Shown: positions 1 through 11,882, numbered from the stretch's first letter. The stretch is DNA of 64,000 nt from Phaffia rhodozyma (GCA_014706385.1 JACGZH010000001.1:2546001-2610000); one strand, 5' to 3'. A program made the numbers and translations. The notes: generated by a model from the sequence alone, not told the origin.

Positions 1-2623
1 CGCCGGCATTCTTTCCTCTAGATACGGATCGATGTCTTTCGCGGAAAGCTCGGTTCCGTAGATCTGTTCGACAAGATCCATCTCGTCCATAGGCCGGTCA
101 AGCTCGGTTGGGTTAAGTGGAGGACGTGAAGAGAATCCGCCTGCGATGTCAGATTCGTCTTCGGCTTCAGTTGAAGCATCGTACAAGTTGGTGTTCAAGA
201 TGGGAGATTCTGAACTAGGAATGGAGGAAGCGAGCGATTGGATCGGACCGTTTCCTCTGTCGAGCCCAGAATGGATTCCGACCAGAGGGTCCAACCTGGC
301 GCCTCCAAACCCTAGACTTGATTGAGGTCCTTCTTTCTTCTTTGTCGTCATATCTATGCCGCCAGGTCCAGAGGAGCATGCAGACTCCTGGTTCTTGATT
401 CTTTCCCCTACGATCCGTTTCAACAGATCTCTGTTCTTGACTTTCTCTGGATCGAAATCAAGATCACCGACAAGGACCTCGACATGGATAAGATAGGGTG
501 CTTTTTCTGCAGAGTTCAGGACAACCGAGTCGCCTGGCGATATCCGGACGACTCGATGATGCGCTTTCGGTTTGGGAGCACTGTCTTGACGGGCGGAGTG
601 ATCGTTTCCGGACGAGGTCTCCCCACCTTGTTCGTGCGCGTGGTCCGCCTCGCACCACGTTGGCATGCACACCTAGATAGAGCCAAAAAGAACGAAGGGA
701 TCAGTTTCAATGGCATATGAAGACTGAATGAATTGAGGAAAAAAATGTCGTGATACAAACCTCGGCCGGCAACAGATGGTTCAAACTCGTCAGTTCTGCT
801 CTCAACGCACTTACTCTGGCCAACTTGGGAACGACCAACAGCCTGTTGCAGATTTCTTCTAGTGTCAACAGAAACCTGACTTCGGATCGACAGTAGTGAG
901 ATCTGAGAAGCTTGGTTTGGTCGTCTTTCGGCAGAGTACTTAGGACGAATGCTGGGTCCAATGAGAGACGAGATGCTGCGAAGGAGGAGTGGGAATGAAG
1001 GACATCAGTGGAAAGCCTGCCAGTCGGATGACTGGATGTAGAGAGAAATTGATTTCTATTTGAGGAGGATAGCGAGGGAGACGAATGAGAAGGGTTAAGA
1101 TGTCTGTTCTGTCCTCTCATAGAAGTTGGCAACGAGGACTCTGAGGGAGCAAAGGGAGATCTGCCTTTTGCGAAAATGGCCGGAGTCACTGTGCTGGTGG
1201 AAGAGGAAGACGAGGGGGATGGGCTAGAGAGTTGGTCGAGCGGGTCGACCGTGTTTTGTCTGAGAAGGAAGGGCGCGATCGGTAGCGAAGGGGTCGTAGC
1301 CGAAGCGGCAGAAGGCGTGGACGGTCCAGAAGTTTTTGAAGTCTGTCCGCCAGACCAGAGCTCTTCATCACTCGAGTTGCTTTCTCGCTCTTTGTTTATA
1401 TACGCTGCATGCAACTCAGAGCTTTGACCTGTTCCGTTGTCTTTCGCATCAAGATTGTCAGACTCGCTATCGTCTCGGTCGGCGTTGGGATCGAGGACTT
1501 CAAACTTGGGTTTGACTCCAGAATCACGCTGGTAGTCCACTCGTCCTTGGGAGATAACAACTCTCCCTACGCTCTCGACAAGACCTAGCGTGCCCACACC
1601 TGGGGAAGAAGCCGCAATGATACCCATGCCGACGACGGCCGCTCCGATGTGCCCGGGAATGAGTTTATTAGGCGGTCCGATCTTGCCGAGCAGGACGTTG
1701 AACGCGTTTGTTGACTTTTCTAGGATGGTTTCTGAACGCGATGGCTTAGAGGAATGTTTACTGCTAACTCTAGATGAGCGGTCGTTGCTGTAAGGTGATC
1801 GTTTGCCAAAAGAGGACGAGGAGGGGTCGGACGAGGTCGATGGCAGGATTGGCAAGGGAGGATCGCCGAAAATAATGTCATGGCATCTGAGAAGGACCCG
1901 TTGGCAGATGTTGAACGAGGTAGGATTTGTCGTTCTGGTCAATGCAAAATCACACAGTGCTGCCTGCATGAACCAAAAGGTCTATAGATGGGGAAGAAAG
2001 GACGACGCGCCGGAAGTCAGAAGCGCGTAGGAGTAAGAGAGACGGAGAAACGAAGCTCAACTTACCAGCATGGCCGAATGAGTACTTTCCTCGGCTCGTT
2101 CGAGAATGAAACATTCCAAGGCAACTGAATCAGTTGGTTGTGTTACCAACAGGTGACTGATGAGATGGTCCCAAGACAAGAGGAGGAAGGGCGACGGAGA
2201 GAAGAGCAAGAGGGAGAGGACGAGGTTAGCTTTCAAACGATAAACATGATGCAGATGGTTCACTGAAGGATCTCCCAAAGGGGAGCCAGAACAGAGGAAA
2301 ACTGTCTATGCTAATGTCTTTCTAAGATGCTGATAAACACTTGCCAGAGTTGGGGCCAATAAAACTCGACATCTCGGGAATGCATCTGGCGGAGTCTGGA
2401 AGTAAGGTAATGAGTGATCCCGATGTTGCCCGGATAGGACTTGAGGTATTGAATTGCAACATGCACGCTGAAGAACGGAGAGAGAAACAGTCGAAGCCTA
2501 AAGTTTGACAGCCCGAGACACGACAGGGAAGCAGGATCAGCGATTTGATATGTCAACCAACCCGTTCTCAGCCCTGGGATCGCTGAGAGAAAGCGTGTGG
2601 GCTTACAGTAACGCATGTGTCAT
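1..2623 (-). CDS. PIK1: Phosphatidylinositol 4-kinase, PIK1/PI4KB type (C-terminal part beyond left edge)
   Basis: Lipid kinase expected to make PI4P at the Golgi and nucleus. Only the N-terminal, non-catalytic part is in the window; the frame is still open at base 1, so the kinase domain lies outside. The helical (LKU) region reads LLRLFLSPFFSVHVAIQYLK, then DSVALECFILERAEESTH, then SFNICQRVLLRCHDIIFG, as in Pik1. A long Ser-rich linker follows, then the Pik1-type block SALRAELTSLNHLLPAEVCI and a segment containing VVRISPGDSVVLNSAEKAP. Start choice: a 17-nt first exon (2607-2623, MTHAL) splices through a 109-nt intron (2498-2606, gtaagc...ttag) to restore MTHALLLRLFLSPFF. Further introns lie near 2285-2350, 1970-2065 and 665-760. 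It diverges from CLP1. The family call is firm; exact splice sites apart from the first are approximate. Confidence 0.9.
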
Positions 2624-3159
2624 GGTCTATCTCTATCCTTTATGGGAGATTCAAGACTGAAGACTCGGAAGGAACGCTCCCTGAGAGTGACCTCTTCTTC
2701 TTTCCTGTGACTTGGGAGAACGAAGAAGAGATGGAAGAGAACGGAAGTGGATTGTGTTGGTCGTTGTTGTTGCTATCGTCGTCGTCGTCGTCGTTGTCGT
2801 GATGTTCTTGTTTGCCGTTGTTGATGAGAAGACAGATGGAAAGTCGCATTAGAAAAAACACGGCTCGTTTGTAGTGAGGAGCTACAGACTATTTCCTATT
2901 GTTCCATTAGGCGGCCTTTCGTAGTGCAGCATTACAAAGGTTCGTAGTGAGAATGACGATTTGCGATTCCGTATTAAGATTACAGAAATTCCCTAATGAA
3001 GCCGCCCGAAGTTTGTAGTGTTTCAGCACATTACAAAAATCTACATGCTTTCTCTAATGCCCGACTACAAATCTTGTCTATTCAGTTTTCCCTGTCACCT
3101 CCACCCGTCACCACGACTACCACCACCACCATCATCATCACCATCAGTCAAACCTCTGG
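2624..3159. promoter_or_regulatory. Shared divergent promoter of PIK1 and CLP1
   Basis: This 536-bp gap separates two divergent start codons. It holds a (GTT/GTC)n trinucleotide tract at about 2760-2800 and a CAC/ATC-rich stretch just before the CLP1 start. It also holds two related hairpin-like units at about 2911-2940 and 3001-3037, listed separately as a repeat. No clear TATA box was seen. Confidence 0.6.
2911..3037. repeat. Two diverged copies of a short hairpin-forming unit
   Basis: Copy 1 (2911-2940) and copy 2 (3001-3037) share the order GCNGCC, then TTYGTAGTG, then CAGCA, then ATTACAAA. In copy 2, TTTGTAGTGT pairs with ACATTACAAA as a 10-bp stem with one G-T pair. A third half-site TTTGTAGTG lies near 2868. 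ATTACAAAAGTTC occurs twice at about 23338-23375, upstream of the polymerase iota gene. This could be a transcription-factor site or a remnant of a small inverted-repeat element. Confidence 0.45.
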
Positions 3160-5457
3160 ATGAACATCTTGGCCAATGCTCCGTCCTCACAGACATGGAC
3201 ATTAGAACCCCAGTCAGAATATAGGTTTGAATTAGAACAGGCCGAATTCATCGCTATCCAAGTGAGTCCGGATTGGCAGAGTTTCGTCAGATGATGGCCG
3301 TCGCTTTGTACCTCCGTTCTGTCCATCCTGTCTGTGACACTTACACCCGCATATACCCATGTGTACACACCCGTCTGTACTCACAAGTACTGATCTCTCA
3401 CCTCCTTTTTGCTCATAAATAGCTCACTCAAGGACAGGCGGAGATATTTGGAGCGGAAATCGCACCAAACAGATGGTACCATTTCATGGCCGAGTGCAAA
3501 GCAGCTGTCTTCACCTGGGAAGGTTGTCAACTGGAGATGAGTCACTCTCCTTTCGCAAACAGGCCTTTGTATCATCTCAGGCTGACATGCTGTTCCATCG
3601 ATGGAAATTCGGATCTTTTACATAGCAGGCACTCCCTCGACAGAGTACGTCTCCCACGAGACAACCTTCCCCGCTCTCTCCAACCTACACCTCGCTCTCG
3701 AAGGCCAACGACTTCGAGCGCACAGATATCAGACCAACCGGGCGAGAACGCTCAAGCAGGCCTCACCTGCAGAACGAGCAGAGGCAGAAGCATCCGAATG
3801 GATGGATCCGGAACTAGAGGACAGTCCGAGATTGATGGTTCTCGGGCCGGAAGGAAGTGGCAAGACCACGGTCTGTAAGACGTTGATCAACTGGACCGTT
3901 CGTGCAGGCAGAGAATCCAGCCCGTTATTTGTCAACCTGGATCCCTCAGAGGTGGGTTCAATCAGTGTGTTTGCTCAACCTCTATCATTCTACTTACATC
4001 CTGATTTCTTCCATCTTTTCTCCTCCGTCCTCTGTCAATCATCCGAAACAACATAAAAAGGGCCCCCACTCTCCGCCAGGCGCACTATCTCTCACACCGA
4101 TAGCCCATCCACTTCCAACCTCGACCCCAGCTCAAACATTCGGTTCTCCTCTACCAACAGGTCCACCACCGTCTCTTTCCTCTACTCTGCTGCCTTTATC
4201 CTGGTGGTACGGCTATCAGACCCCCGGTCAACCAGGCAGATCCAGGCTGTGGCAACAACTGGTTCAAGACATGGGTGAGAAATGGGAGACCCGAAGAAAA
4301 GGAAACAAGCCGCTGGCGAGCGCAGGTTTAATCGTCGACACCAACGGGAAATTTGTCGATGCCAATTTGGGAAAGACCGAAGACGGCGACAAAAAAGAAA
4401 AGTACACGTTCGTCAGGGAGGCTGTTGACGCGTTCAAAAGTAAGATTCCTTAGAGCTCTCAAACCACGCCTCCTCAGTTGACATCCTAAGACCATCTTTC
4501 TTGTTCTGCTTCTCTAACTCAGTCAACATCCTCCTTGTCATCGGGCATGAAAAGCTACATATGGAAATGCAACGCATGTTCGGTGGCCCAAACTCGCGCA
4601 TCAAGATCGTCAAACTTTCAAAATCGGCCGGTGTATGTTTATTCGTATCTTCTTTCAGCCAAAGCTAGATATATTCATATGTTCTATTTCTTTTCCATGG
4701 TTCATCCCGTCTCTCTCTTTCTCACTTTTACCTCGTTCTAGGTTGTTGACCTGGATAGATCCCATCGAGTCCGATCACAAGCCCTTCAAATAAAATCCTA
4801 CTTCTATGGCGACCCTCCCTCAACACCTTCCCTCCTTGCTCTGCCAGGCGCTACAGCGATGAATCCGCTTGGTCTAAGTCCGCATAGTACAACCGTCAAA
4901 TTTGAGGACCTCTCCATCTGGCGTGTCGGTGAAGAATACATCGCTCCCTCTTCGGCTTTGCCTATTGGTTCGACCCGGTCGATCTCCGAGACTCAGCTGG
5001 TGAAAGTCGACCCCACATTGCCTGCTAAAGAGTCTCACCTGCTGAATGTCGTCCTCGCGCTCATCAAGCCGCCAGCGTCGATCGTGCAGAACGGATCCGC
5101 GTCCACAGCTGTCGCCAACAATGAATCTGCAAAAGTGAAGGAGGAGGATGAGGAGGGCACGGTAGCAGCTGAAACGGTCGTCGAAGGTGACATGGGAGAG
5201 GAGCTCGCGAAGAGTGAAATCATCGGCTATGTCGTCGTGTATGTACTTTTCTCTCGTCTAATTCTTTCGTTGGATGGATTGACTGATGTCTGTTCGATGT
5301 GTCATTGTCTGTTGTTCTCCATTTACTTCCTTCTGATCTCTTTTGCAGAACAAACATTGATATCCCTCGAAAACGGTTTACCATCTTGAGCCCAAATATG
5401 GGTCGACTGCCAAGTAAAACAGCACTGGTAGGAGAGTTTGAGTGGCAAGAGATGTAG
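3160..5457 (+). CDS. CLP1: Polyribonucleotide 5'-hydroxyl kinase family, pre-mRNA cleavage factor CLP1
   Basis: Subunit of the mRNA 3'-end cleavage/polyadenylation machinery (CF IA in yeast), acting in the nucleus. Exon 1 starts MNILANAPSSQTWTLEPQ and leads into the Clp1 N-terminal beta domain (YRFELEQAEFIAIQ). Exon 2 (LTQGQAEIFGAEIA) and exon 3 (EYVSHETTFPALSNLHLALE) complete it. The P-loop is GPEGSGKTT, followed by FVNLDPSEG. The central domain has PLSWWYGYQTP, INILLVIGHEKLHMEM and the C-terminal domain with VVTNIDIPRKRFTILSP. It ends GEFEWQEM. Introns begin near 3262, 3537, 3950, 4440, 4632 and 5240. The stretch around 5090-5220 encodes a fungal-type acidic insertion. The reading frame is intact throughout. 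Confidence 0.93.
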
Positions 5458-5756
5458 TCTGACCAGTAATTATTAGAATGAATTCTAGATGTCACACATG
5501 TACTTTCAAACTCAAAACACGGTCCTTTGTGGACATGCACGCAGGGAGCAAACCCAAACATGGCAAGAGAGATACGAAAGAAGAAAGACGATAGAGAAAC
5601 GGAAATAAAAGTTAAAATAAAGGCTTGACGACAAGAAGAAACGTTTGTATTTTTATCTGATCTAAGATCAAACATCATCAGCTCGTTTCAACGATCGTCC
5701 ATCCATCTAACCACTCACCAACCACCTCATCCCGTTCGATCATACATCTAAAGCGG

Positions 5757-7909
5757 ATGGAACTCGCAGATCTTCGCTATCAGCTTCCCCTGAAGCTGTC
5801 AAACTCGATCGTATATTGGTCGCTTGTCGTATTTCACATCTGGAACTCTGTCGGTTGCTTCCTCCTTTTCCTTCCCGCTCTGTTTCCTTCTCTCTTTCTC
5901 TCTTGTATCTACACGGCAGGATTCGGACGCGTCACTGATGGCCGTCTGATCTCGACTTTGCTAGTTTTCGTACAAACCGGAATATCCACCGAAGGAGACT
6001 TATCTTACGCCTGGGAAATACGCGTTCTGGGTCTGGTACGTTCTCTTTTATCCTTCTTTCTGCTTTCCTTGGGAGACGTTGGGCCGTCTTGACCTTCGGA
6101 GGTCTCCGCCAGATAAACAAGGACTCGATGAGCTCTGAGTTCTTCCGTTCTGCAGATCTGATTAAACCAAGTTTCTCAATATTCTTGTTTTCTGAAAACT
6201 TGTTATGGATACAGGCCAGTGATCCATATACTTCTCATAGGTTATACCGTCGTCCAGTTCTTCCCGAGGGCACAGTCGTTGGTTGTGGATAGCATCCGAT
6301 GGAGATTCGTCTCGGTCGGTGTGATCAGTGCTGTAAGTGAACTTTCGTTCTTTCTGACCCTCGGATTTGCTCTATGCTGCTCGGACATGAGAGATAGACC
6401 TGAGAACCTTTTTGTTTCTCTTTGGCATGTTGTTTTGAACGAATGTCACAGGCGTATCTGTACTTTCAAATCAGAAAGTGGTATATCCTTGCATTCCTCC
6501 TCTCGGTGGCCTTGCTCTCCACTGGTATGTATATACTCCTGTATTCGAATTTCGAGGTAAACGCTGGGACTTGCTCTTTAAACTTGAAAGGTTACGTTCT
6601 CTATGCCTTCTTTTGCTGTACTGGCTCCTAGTGTCTTCGATATTCTACCTCATCCGAACCAGAAAACGGATCGTACCTGAACCGACAAAGTTCGAAATCA
6701 AGCTGCTCGAAGTGACGATACTTCTTCCGTTCTCTCTATATGTTTGTGGTTACTCTCTTTTCTCTGGCCCCTTTGTTTTCTTTGTCCTAACTCCCGAGTG
6801 ACGGACGAGGCTGATGCTTTCTGGATGGTGCTTCACGCTTGCCTTGTGGGGGGAGGAAATGACAGCATGCATGGAGTATAGTCCTCATGGTACTCACGTT
6901 CTTCCAGGCATTTGGAAAGGATGTACACAAAGAACACGCGGGTGCATGGACCAGAGTATTTGTCTGGTTAGCTCTGTGAGTCTTCTCTTGCCCTTTTCCT
7001 CATTCTTTGTCCCCGAGGAAATGATGTAGAACAGAGTGAGACTGATCGTCAGATGAGCGGGGATTAGATTATTCTTGACGCTCACCTCAATAGGTTATGC
7101 GTTTGCCTCTGAAGCGGGTGACCTTGCCGGTTGCGCTGTTCTTGTTCGTTGTCGTTTCTCTTCTCATATGTCAACACCTGCCTGTGTGTTCTAACTGTTA
7201 CAAATGAGACTGACGTCAATCGATCAACGGGTTGATTTGGACGAACGAATCAAAAAGACATATGTCCTATGGGCGATTTTTGAGAATCAAGAGGGCATCA
7301 TGTTTATCCATTGGAGTGGTCTTGTCTTTGCGGTTCGTCTATGTATCTGGTTTCGCCTTCTCACTCTCCCCTTTCTCTTCCTCGTTCTCTTTATAGACGA
7401 CTGACTGGACGCCCTGTCATGTTTTTTATTTATTCAATATAGATCATTTCGTCCATCGCGTTTCTCTACACAACATACAAATCTGTTCGTCTTGTTCCTT
7501 CTATCTCGCTCTTTCCTTTTTGAACGCACACATAACCCTCTCCTGACACTGAAGCGCACCGCTCACCGCTCTACGAAAACAGTATAAATATCATTTGCTT
7601 CCACCAGCGCCACCACCGATGGTTACGCGGCCACGAGCGCGAACACGGGGTAGAAGCGGTGGGACTACACCCACGATCGGTGGGCTCTCTCAAGTATCGT
7701 CACCAAGGTCGCAACCTGTGTCGCCTCAACTACCGCGGGGGACACTGGTGAATCCTTCGGGGACTGTGACTATGCCACCGGTAGAACAGGTATCGAAAAC
7801 AGGACCCGGACAGAAAGTTCAGAACGACCAGGGCGAGACAGAGGACGATTCGCTCTTGGTGCGGGAAGGATCAACGAGCAGACCTTCAGAAGACATTCAG
7901 CGTTCTTGA
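5757..7909 (+). CDS. Polytopic membrane protein, TspO-like in character, with hydrophilic C-terminal tail
   Basis: Start MELADLRYQLPLKLSNSI at 5757. The spliced protein, partly resolved, shows a motif-like stretch YKPEYPPKETYLTPGKYAFW, then membrane segments IHILLIGYTVVQFF, WYILAFLLSVALLS, FEIKLLEVTILLPFSLYHAW, SIVLMVLTFFQAFG and IISSIAFLYTTY. Between them is WTRVFVWLAL...GYAFASEAGDLAG. The TPxxYAFWVW plus I-H-L pattern recalls tryptophan-rich TspO/MBR-like proteins. I cannot name the family with certainty. The last exon, from about 7575, is a soluble tail rich in Pro, Arg and Ser that begins with a run of prolines and ends at 7909. Introns are numerous and pyrimidine-rich, and several boundaries are uncertain. 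It converges with COQ1. Confidence 0.65.
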
Positions 7910-8076
7910 TCCCTGGGGATTGATACATTTTCCGACTGGCAATGGCCGTCTCCTATGTTTGTAACGATATGATGCTCTTTTCTTGGTTTTTCTTTTCTTT
8001 TCTCTCTTGTGTTATTCCTTTTTCTTCTCGTTCCATGAAAGCGTCATTTCCTTTTATTTATAAAGTTAGTTTCTTT

Positions 8077-8110
8077 TGGGAGGAAGGAGGGGGGGGGAGG
8101 AGGGAAAGAA
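8077..8110 (+). repeat. G-rich purine tract between convergent genes
   Basis: GGGAGGAAGG followed by an uninterrupted run of about nine G and then GGAGGG lies between the stop codons of the membrane protein gene and COQ1. The G runs could form a quadruplex and may mark the 3' boundary region. Function is not shown. Confidence 0.5.
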
Positions 8111-8149
8111 TGGAAAGAATGAGGGAAGGAAAAGAAAAACTCTAAAGAT

Positions 8150-9731
8150 CTATTTGCATCTCTTCAAAACTTGCTCGGTCAAATCCTCCAGACCGGCTCT
8201 GGCCTCACTCTCTGGCAATCTATCCCTGATCAAATCCCTCGCTCCTTCCGCGTACTCTCGCGCCAACTTTCTCGTTCGGTCCATTCCATCCGAAGCGAGG
8301 ACGAGATCTCTGGCGGTAGGGACATCACCCGGCTCGGAGAATCCTCGTCTGATCAACGGCGTCAACGACGGGTTGGACTCCCAGGCATAAAGGAGAGGAG
8401 CGGTAGCTAGGCCGAGCGAGAGATCAAATCCGGATGACGGTTTTCCCATCGTGGTTGACGGGGTGGGTGTGAAATCCAAGAGATCGTCTACAAGCTGTGG
8501 GTGGAGGACGATAGATGTACATTCGAATGAATATACAAAAATGAATAAACAAAAGCATAAGAGGCAAGATCGGATCAGAGAAGCCCTTGTGTTGGTTTGT
8601 CTAATCTCGATTGGGACGATAGAAAGAGCGTGAGGAGACAAAGAAGAAGAAAGAAAAAACGAATTTCCGACTGCTTACCTGGAAAGCGATTCCGAGGTTT
8701 CGCCCGTAGGCATATGCGACATCCTTAAGCTCTTCATCACATTCGGCTCCACCAAGAATGACACTGGCTCTGGCGCTCTTGGCCATCAGACTGGCCGTTT
8801 TGAGATAGGTCTTTTGCATGTACTTGTCGAAACCCTCGGCGGTCGGCGACCTCTCAGGTTCTTGTGTCGCCTTGAGTTGCATCATCTCACCTTCCACCAG
8901 ATTCGCGATCACGGTCGAGAGCAACTCGACTACCTCGGGCGAGCCCAATCTGGCTAGCGCGGCTGAGGCTCTACCGAGCAAGAAATCACCACCTAGGATG
9001 GAGACCTTGTTGCCGAAAAGATTGGGTGCTGAAGGTGCTCCTCGCCTGGTGGGAGAAACATCAATCACATCATCGTGTAGGAGGGAAGCCACATGAATCA
9101 TCTCTGTGATCTCTGCCAGTCGTTTCTGGGTGGGAAGAAGTATTGTCGGGTCTGCTAGAGCTAACGAAGCCAACGGGCCGGACGGCAGGTGGACGGAGTG
9201 GGCGGGAGACGAAGGCGAGCGACGAAGCGGAGAGTTAAGTGACGAATGAAGGCCCGCTCGGGGTGACGATGAAGACGAAGGGATGAAAACGTTCTGGAAG
9301 CTCCGTGTGGACTCTGGCATGCCAGGATTGTAATCGTTCAGGACGTCATCCCGCTGAGTGAGCCATCGGTCAACCTCGTTCGGATCCTTCGAAGCGACCT
9401 CTTGCCAGTTTGAGCCGAGCCCATTCGTGGCTTGGGCCATGAGGAGAACGATCTTTGGCCGGACGTTCTTGCCCTCTGCCTGGAAGTAATACTTTGCGAC
9501 GCTGTCAAGCGAAGGATGACCAGAGCCTAGCAGATGAGAGATGTTCGACTGGAGAGACGATAGCTCTGTCTGGAGGAGGGACAGAGGGGACTCCAGTTTC
9601 GGCAGGCCGGACGGTTTCAGGCCTTCGGGAAGAGCATTCTGGATGGTTGTCGTGAGCAAAGAGGCTGGCCTCGTCTGTCGCAGAGCTCTCGGCACGACTG
9701 ATCTGAAGGAGGATCTCGCGGTGATCAACAT
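8150..9731 (-). CDS. COQ1: Mitochondrial all-trans polyprenyl diphosphate synthase (ubiquinone side chain)
   Basis: Makes the polyprenyl tail of ubiquinone in the mitochondrion. The first aspartate-rich motif is LLHDDVIDVSPTRRG, the second is LVDDLLDFT, and GKNVRPKIVLLMAQ matches the substrate-binding region near the N-terminus. LVEGEMMQL and YLKTASLMAKSARA are also typical. The Met at 9731 is preferred because it begins MLITARSSFRSVVPRALRQT, a basic, Arg/Ser-rich presequence. An in-frame Met at 9884 would add a non-targeting leader. There is one intron (about 8495-8678, gtaagc...acag) just before the second Asp motif. A Ser/Pro-rich insertion of about 60 residues precedes the first Asp motif. 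It diverges from the ALKBH6-like gene. Confidence 0.93.
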
Positions 9732-10333
9732 GGTCTGTGGAAAGTGATGTAGAGCCAAGGAAGAACGATCGAGGAAAGACTCTGTCTCTCTGTTCTGTTG
9801 ATGATCGTCGTTGGTAGAAAAAGATGAAAACTGAGCGGACGGAAAGAAGTAAGCGCGTAAGCGGCGAATTTTTTTGGCCACCACCTGCGCTTTGACGATG
9901 GCTCTGATACTGCAAGGCAGCGTGCATCGCTCGTCGCCTAGGAGAAGGAGCAGGAGGAGGAGAGTGGGTATGTGGAGGATGCGATCATCATTGGGTGTTT
10001 GTTTCTCGATGGCTAACTACACGATCGGGCGGGAAAGAGCAGCATGTGTGGGCACGAGTCCTCTGATGAACACCGAGAGTCAGATCGTACGGCGCTCAGA
10101 CATTCAACACAAGAGACCAAGCGTATACAACAGAGTCCTCGCTGAGGTTGCTACTACATGTGACGGTCGATGAGGAGAAAGGCTGGAGAGTACAGCTGAA
10201 AGAAGAAAGATTGAACTCTTTGGGTTTTCCATGCCATCCAGCGAGACTCACTCTCTTCCACCACCAACCACCACCTCCATCATCAGCAGCACGCGTACGC
10301 ACATACACACATACACATACACATACACATACC
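9732..10333. promoter_or_regulatory. Divergent promoter between COQ1 and the ALKBH6-like gene
   Basis: This 602-bp gap between divergent starts holds a purine-rich AGG/AGGAG tract near 9940-9965. A microsatellite of CATACA/CACATA units (about 10300-10333) runs directly up to the start ATG of the plus-strand gene. No other element was recognised. Confidence 0.5.
10300..10333 (+). repeat. Hexanucleotide microsatellite (ACATAC)n
   Basis: About five units of ACATAC/ACACAT lie immediately upstream of the ALKBH6-like start codon. They would form most of a short 5' leader, so length changes here would directly alter the leader. Confidence 0.8.
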
Positions 10334-11649
10334 ATGGAGGACATACAGGCAAACAGGCTGGATGCGTTCCCAGATGCAGTGTACTATATTCCAGAATTCA
10401 TCACCCCGGCTGAAGAAGATCATCTGGTCAACAAGGTCTGTCTCTCGCTATCCGAGTTCTCGCTCGATCTCCATGCTGACGAGTGAGAGTCTTTCCAATC
10501 GATGCTACCTTCAGATCGATCAGAGTGCTTTGCCGAAGTGGAAGACGGTGCCCACAGGTCGAAGGTCAGCATGTCTGCCACACCCGTTACGTTCGATCGC
10601 GCAGATGGACTTACTCGTTCCCCCATCAATCTTCTCACCCAGGATCTAAAGGCTACAGCACTGGGGTTCGTATGCTATCAAAGATCTCACTCGCTCCTCA
10701 GATACATGTCCACTCAGACTGATCTGTTTTCAACTCTCTTTCTAGGCGGCATTCTCACAAAGTCAAACACACTCATTCCGGAGCCACTCCCTCCGTTTTT
10801 CACTCAGTTGTGAGGCTTCTCTCCGCTCTCTTTCATCCCGATGTCTGATCTTCCGACTGAACCCTTTTGCTCTTTCGCTTTGTAGCCCCGATTTGATCTC
10901 CAAGGTCAAATCTACAGGCGCCTTTGAAGGTGCAAAGATTGGAAAGCCTAACCAAGTACTCGTCAACGAGTATCTTCCCGGACAGGGTATCGACGTACGA
11001 TTCATTATTCCTGATCTCATTGATGAGAAGACTTGCCCAGTGCTGAGTCTCTGTTCATCTTCCTTTCTTTTCAGCCTCACACCGATGGACCAGCATAGTG
11101 AGCGCCAAGTTTGATTCTCCATCTTTTCGATCGCACCGAGCTCACACCAATACTTTTCCATCTAGCTACCCGACTACCACGACGATATCTCTACTCTGGC
11201 CGTGTATCCTCTGGCTTCACCCGCCCTCCACTCCTCTGGTTCCGTCCACTCCTCTGGTTCCGTCCACTCCCTCTTCTTCGGCCAGCTCGCTCGCTTCAGA
11301 AGTAGCTACCTTGACGCGTCCTGCAATCCCGATTCTGCTTGAACCCCGCTCACTTCTCATTCTCCAACACGCGCCATACACTGAGTGGAAGCACTCGATC
11401 TCCCATGCATACACGGATGATTTCAAGGCGGTCGCCCCGATCCTCGCCAACAAGCATCTCCTCGGTGGTCAATCCATCAGACATCTCGTCGGGCTAGATG
11501 CACCGGATGAAGGCTCGTGGGACGTTCAGCAAGCGTTCAAACCGGAAACGACCGAGGGTGATCACTCCAGCGGGGTCAAGCGGATGAAACGGATCAGTCT
11601 GACGCTGCGGTGTGTGGAAAAAGTTGGAAAGGGTCTCTTTGGCCGTTGA
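10334..11649 (+). CDS. ALKBH6-like Fe(II)/2-oxoglutarate dioxygenase (AlkB family)
   Basis: A member of the AlkB dioxygenase family, closest in pattern to ALKBH6. Exon 1 encodes MEDIQANRLDAF and AVYYIPEFITPAEEDHLVNK. Later exons give LPKWKTVPTGRR, GGILTKSNTLIPEPLPPF and NQVLVNEYLPGQGID. The iron-binding HxD motif is PHTDGPAYYPTTTTISL, assembled across a splice (gcata|gtgagc...tctag|ctac). The C-terminal part has RSLLILQHAPYTEWKHSIS, matching the region before the second iron-binding His, and VKRMKRISLTLRCVEK, where the 2OG-binding Arg residues of the family sit. It ends at GLFGR. Five or more introns are present. The biological substrate of ALKBH6-type proteins is not established from sequence. 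Confidence 0.85.
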
Positions 11650-11780
11650 ACGATGAACATGTCTCTTTTATCCATTCTATAATCCTTCCTCCTTTGCTTG
11701 GCTCAACTCTAGGCCGAACATGCCTTGCCACTGACTCTGAACACGACGAGAAAGCCAAGTGAGCAAGATCCCATCGTGAG

Positions 11781-11790
11781 GTCACGTGAC
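11781..11790. promoter_or_regulatory. GTCACGTGAC palindrome (E-box / Cbf1-like site)
   Basis: A perfect 10-bp palindrome lies about 95 bp upstream of the D-LDH-like fragment start. CACGTG is the core bound by bHLH factors such as fungal Cbf1. It is one of six in promoter positions in this window. Confidence 0.55.
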
Positions 11791-11882
11791 TACACACATC
11801 CTCCTTTACCTGGCCTTCTTCCGTCTGGCTTCTCTCTTCATCATCATCATCATCACCTTCCATCACCAATCTCGGCCAAACG

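Noticed and set aside
2640..2861. Minus-strand frame with an Asp run (NDDDDDD) as the PIK1 N-terminus
   Set aside because: It stops at 2640 and cannot be spliced well into the PIK1 frame, whereas MTHAL at 2623 restores the family N-terminus with consensus splice sites.
9732..9884. Upstream Met at 9884 as the COQ1 start
   Set aside because: The extra 51 residues lack targeting character; Met at 9731 begins a typical basic mitochondrial presequence.
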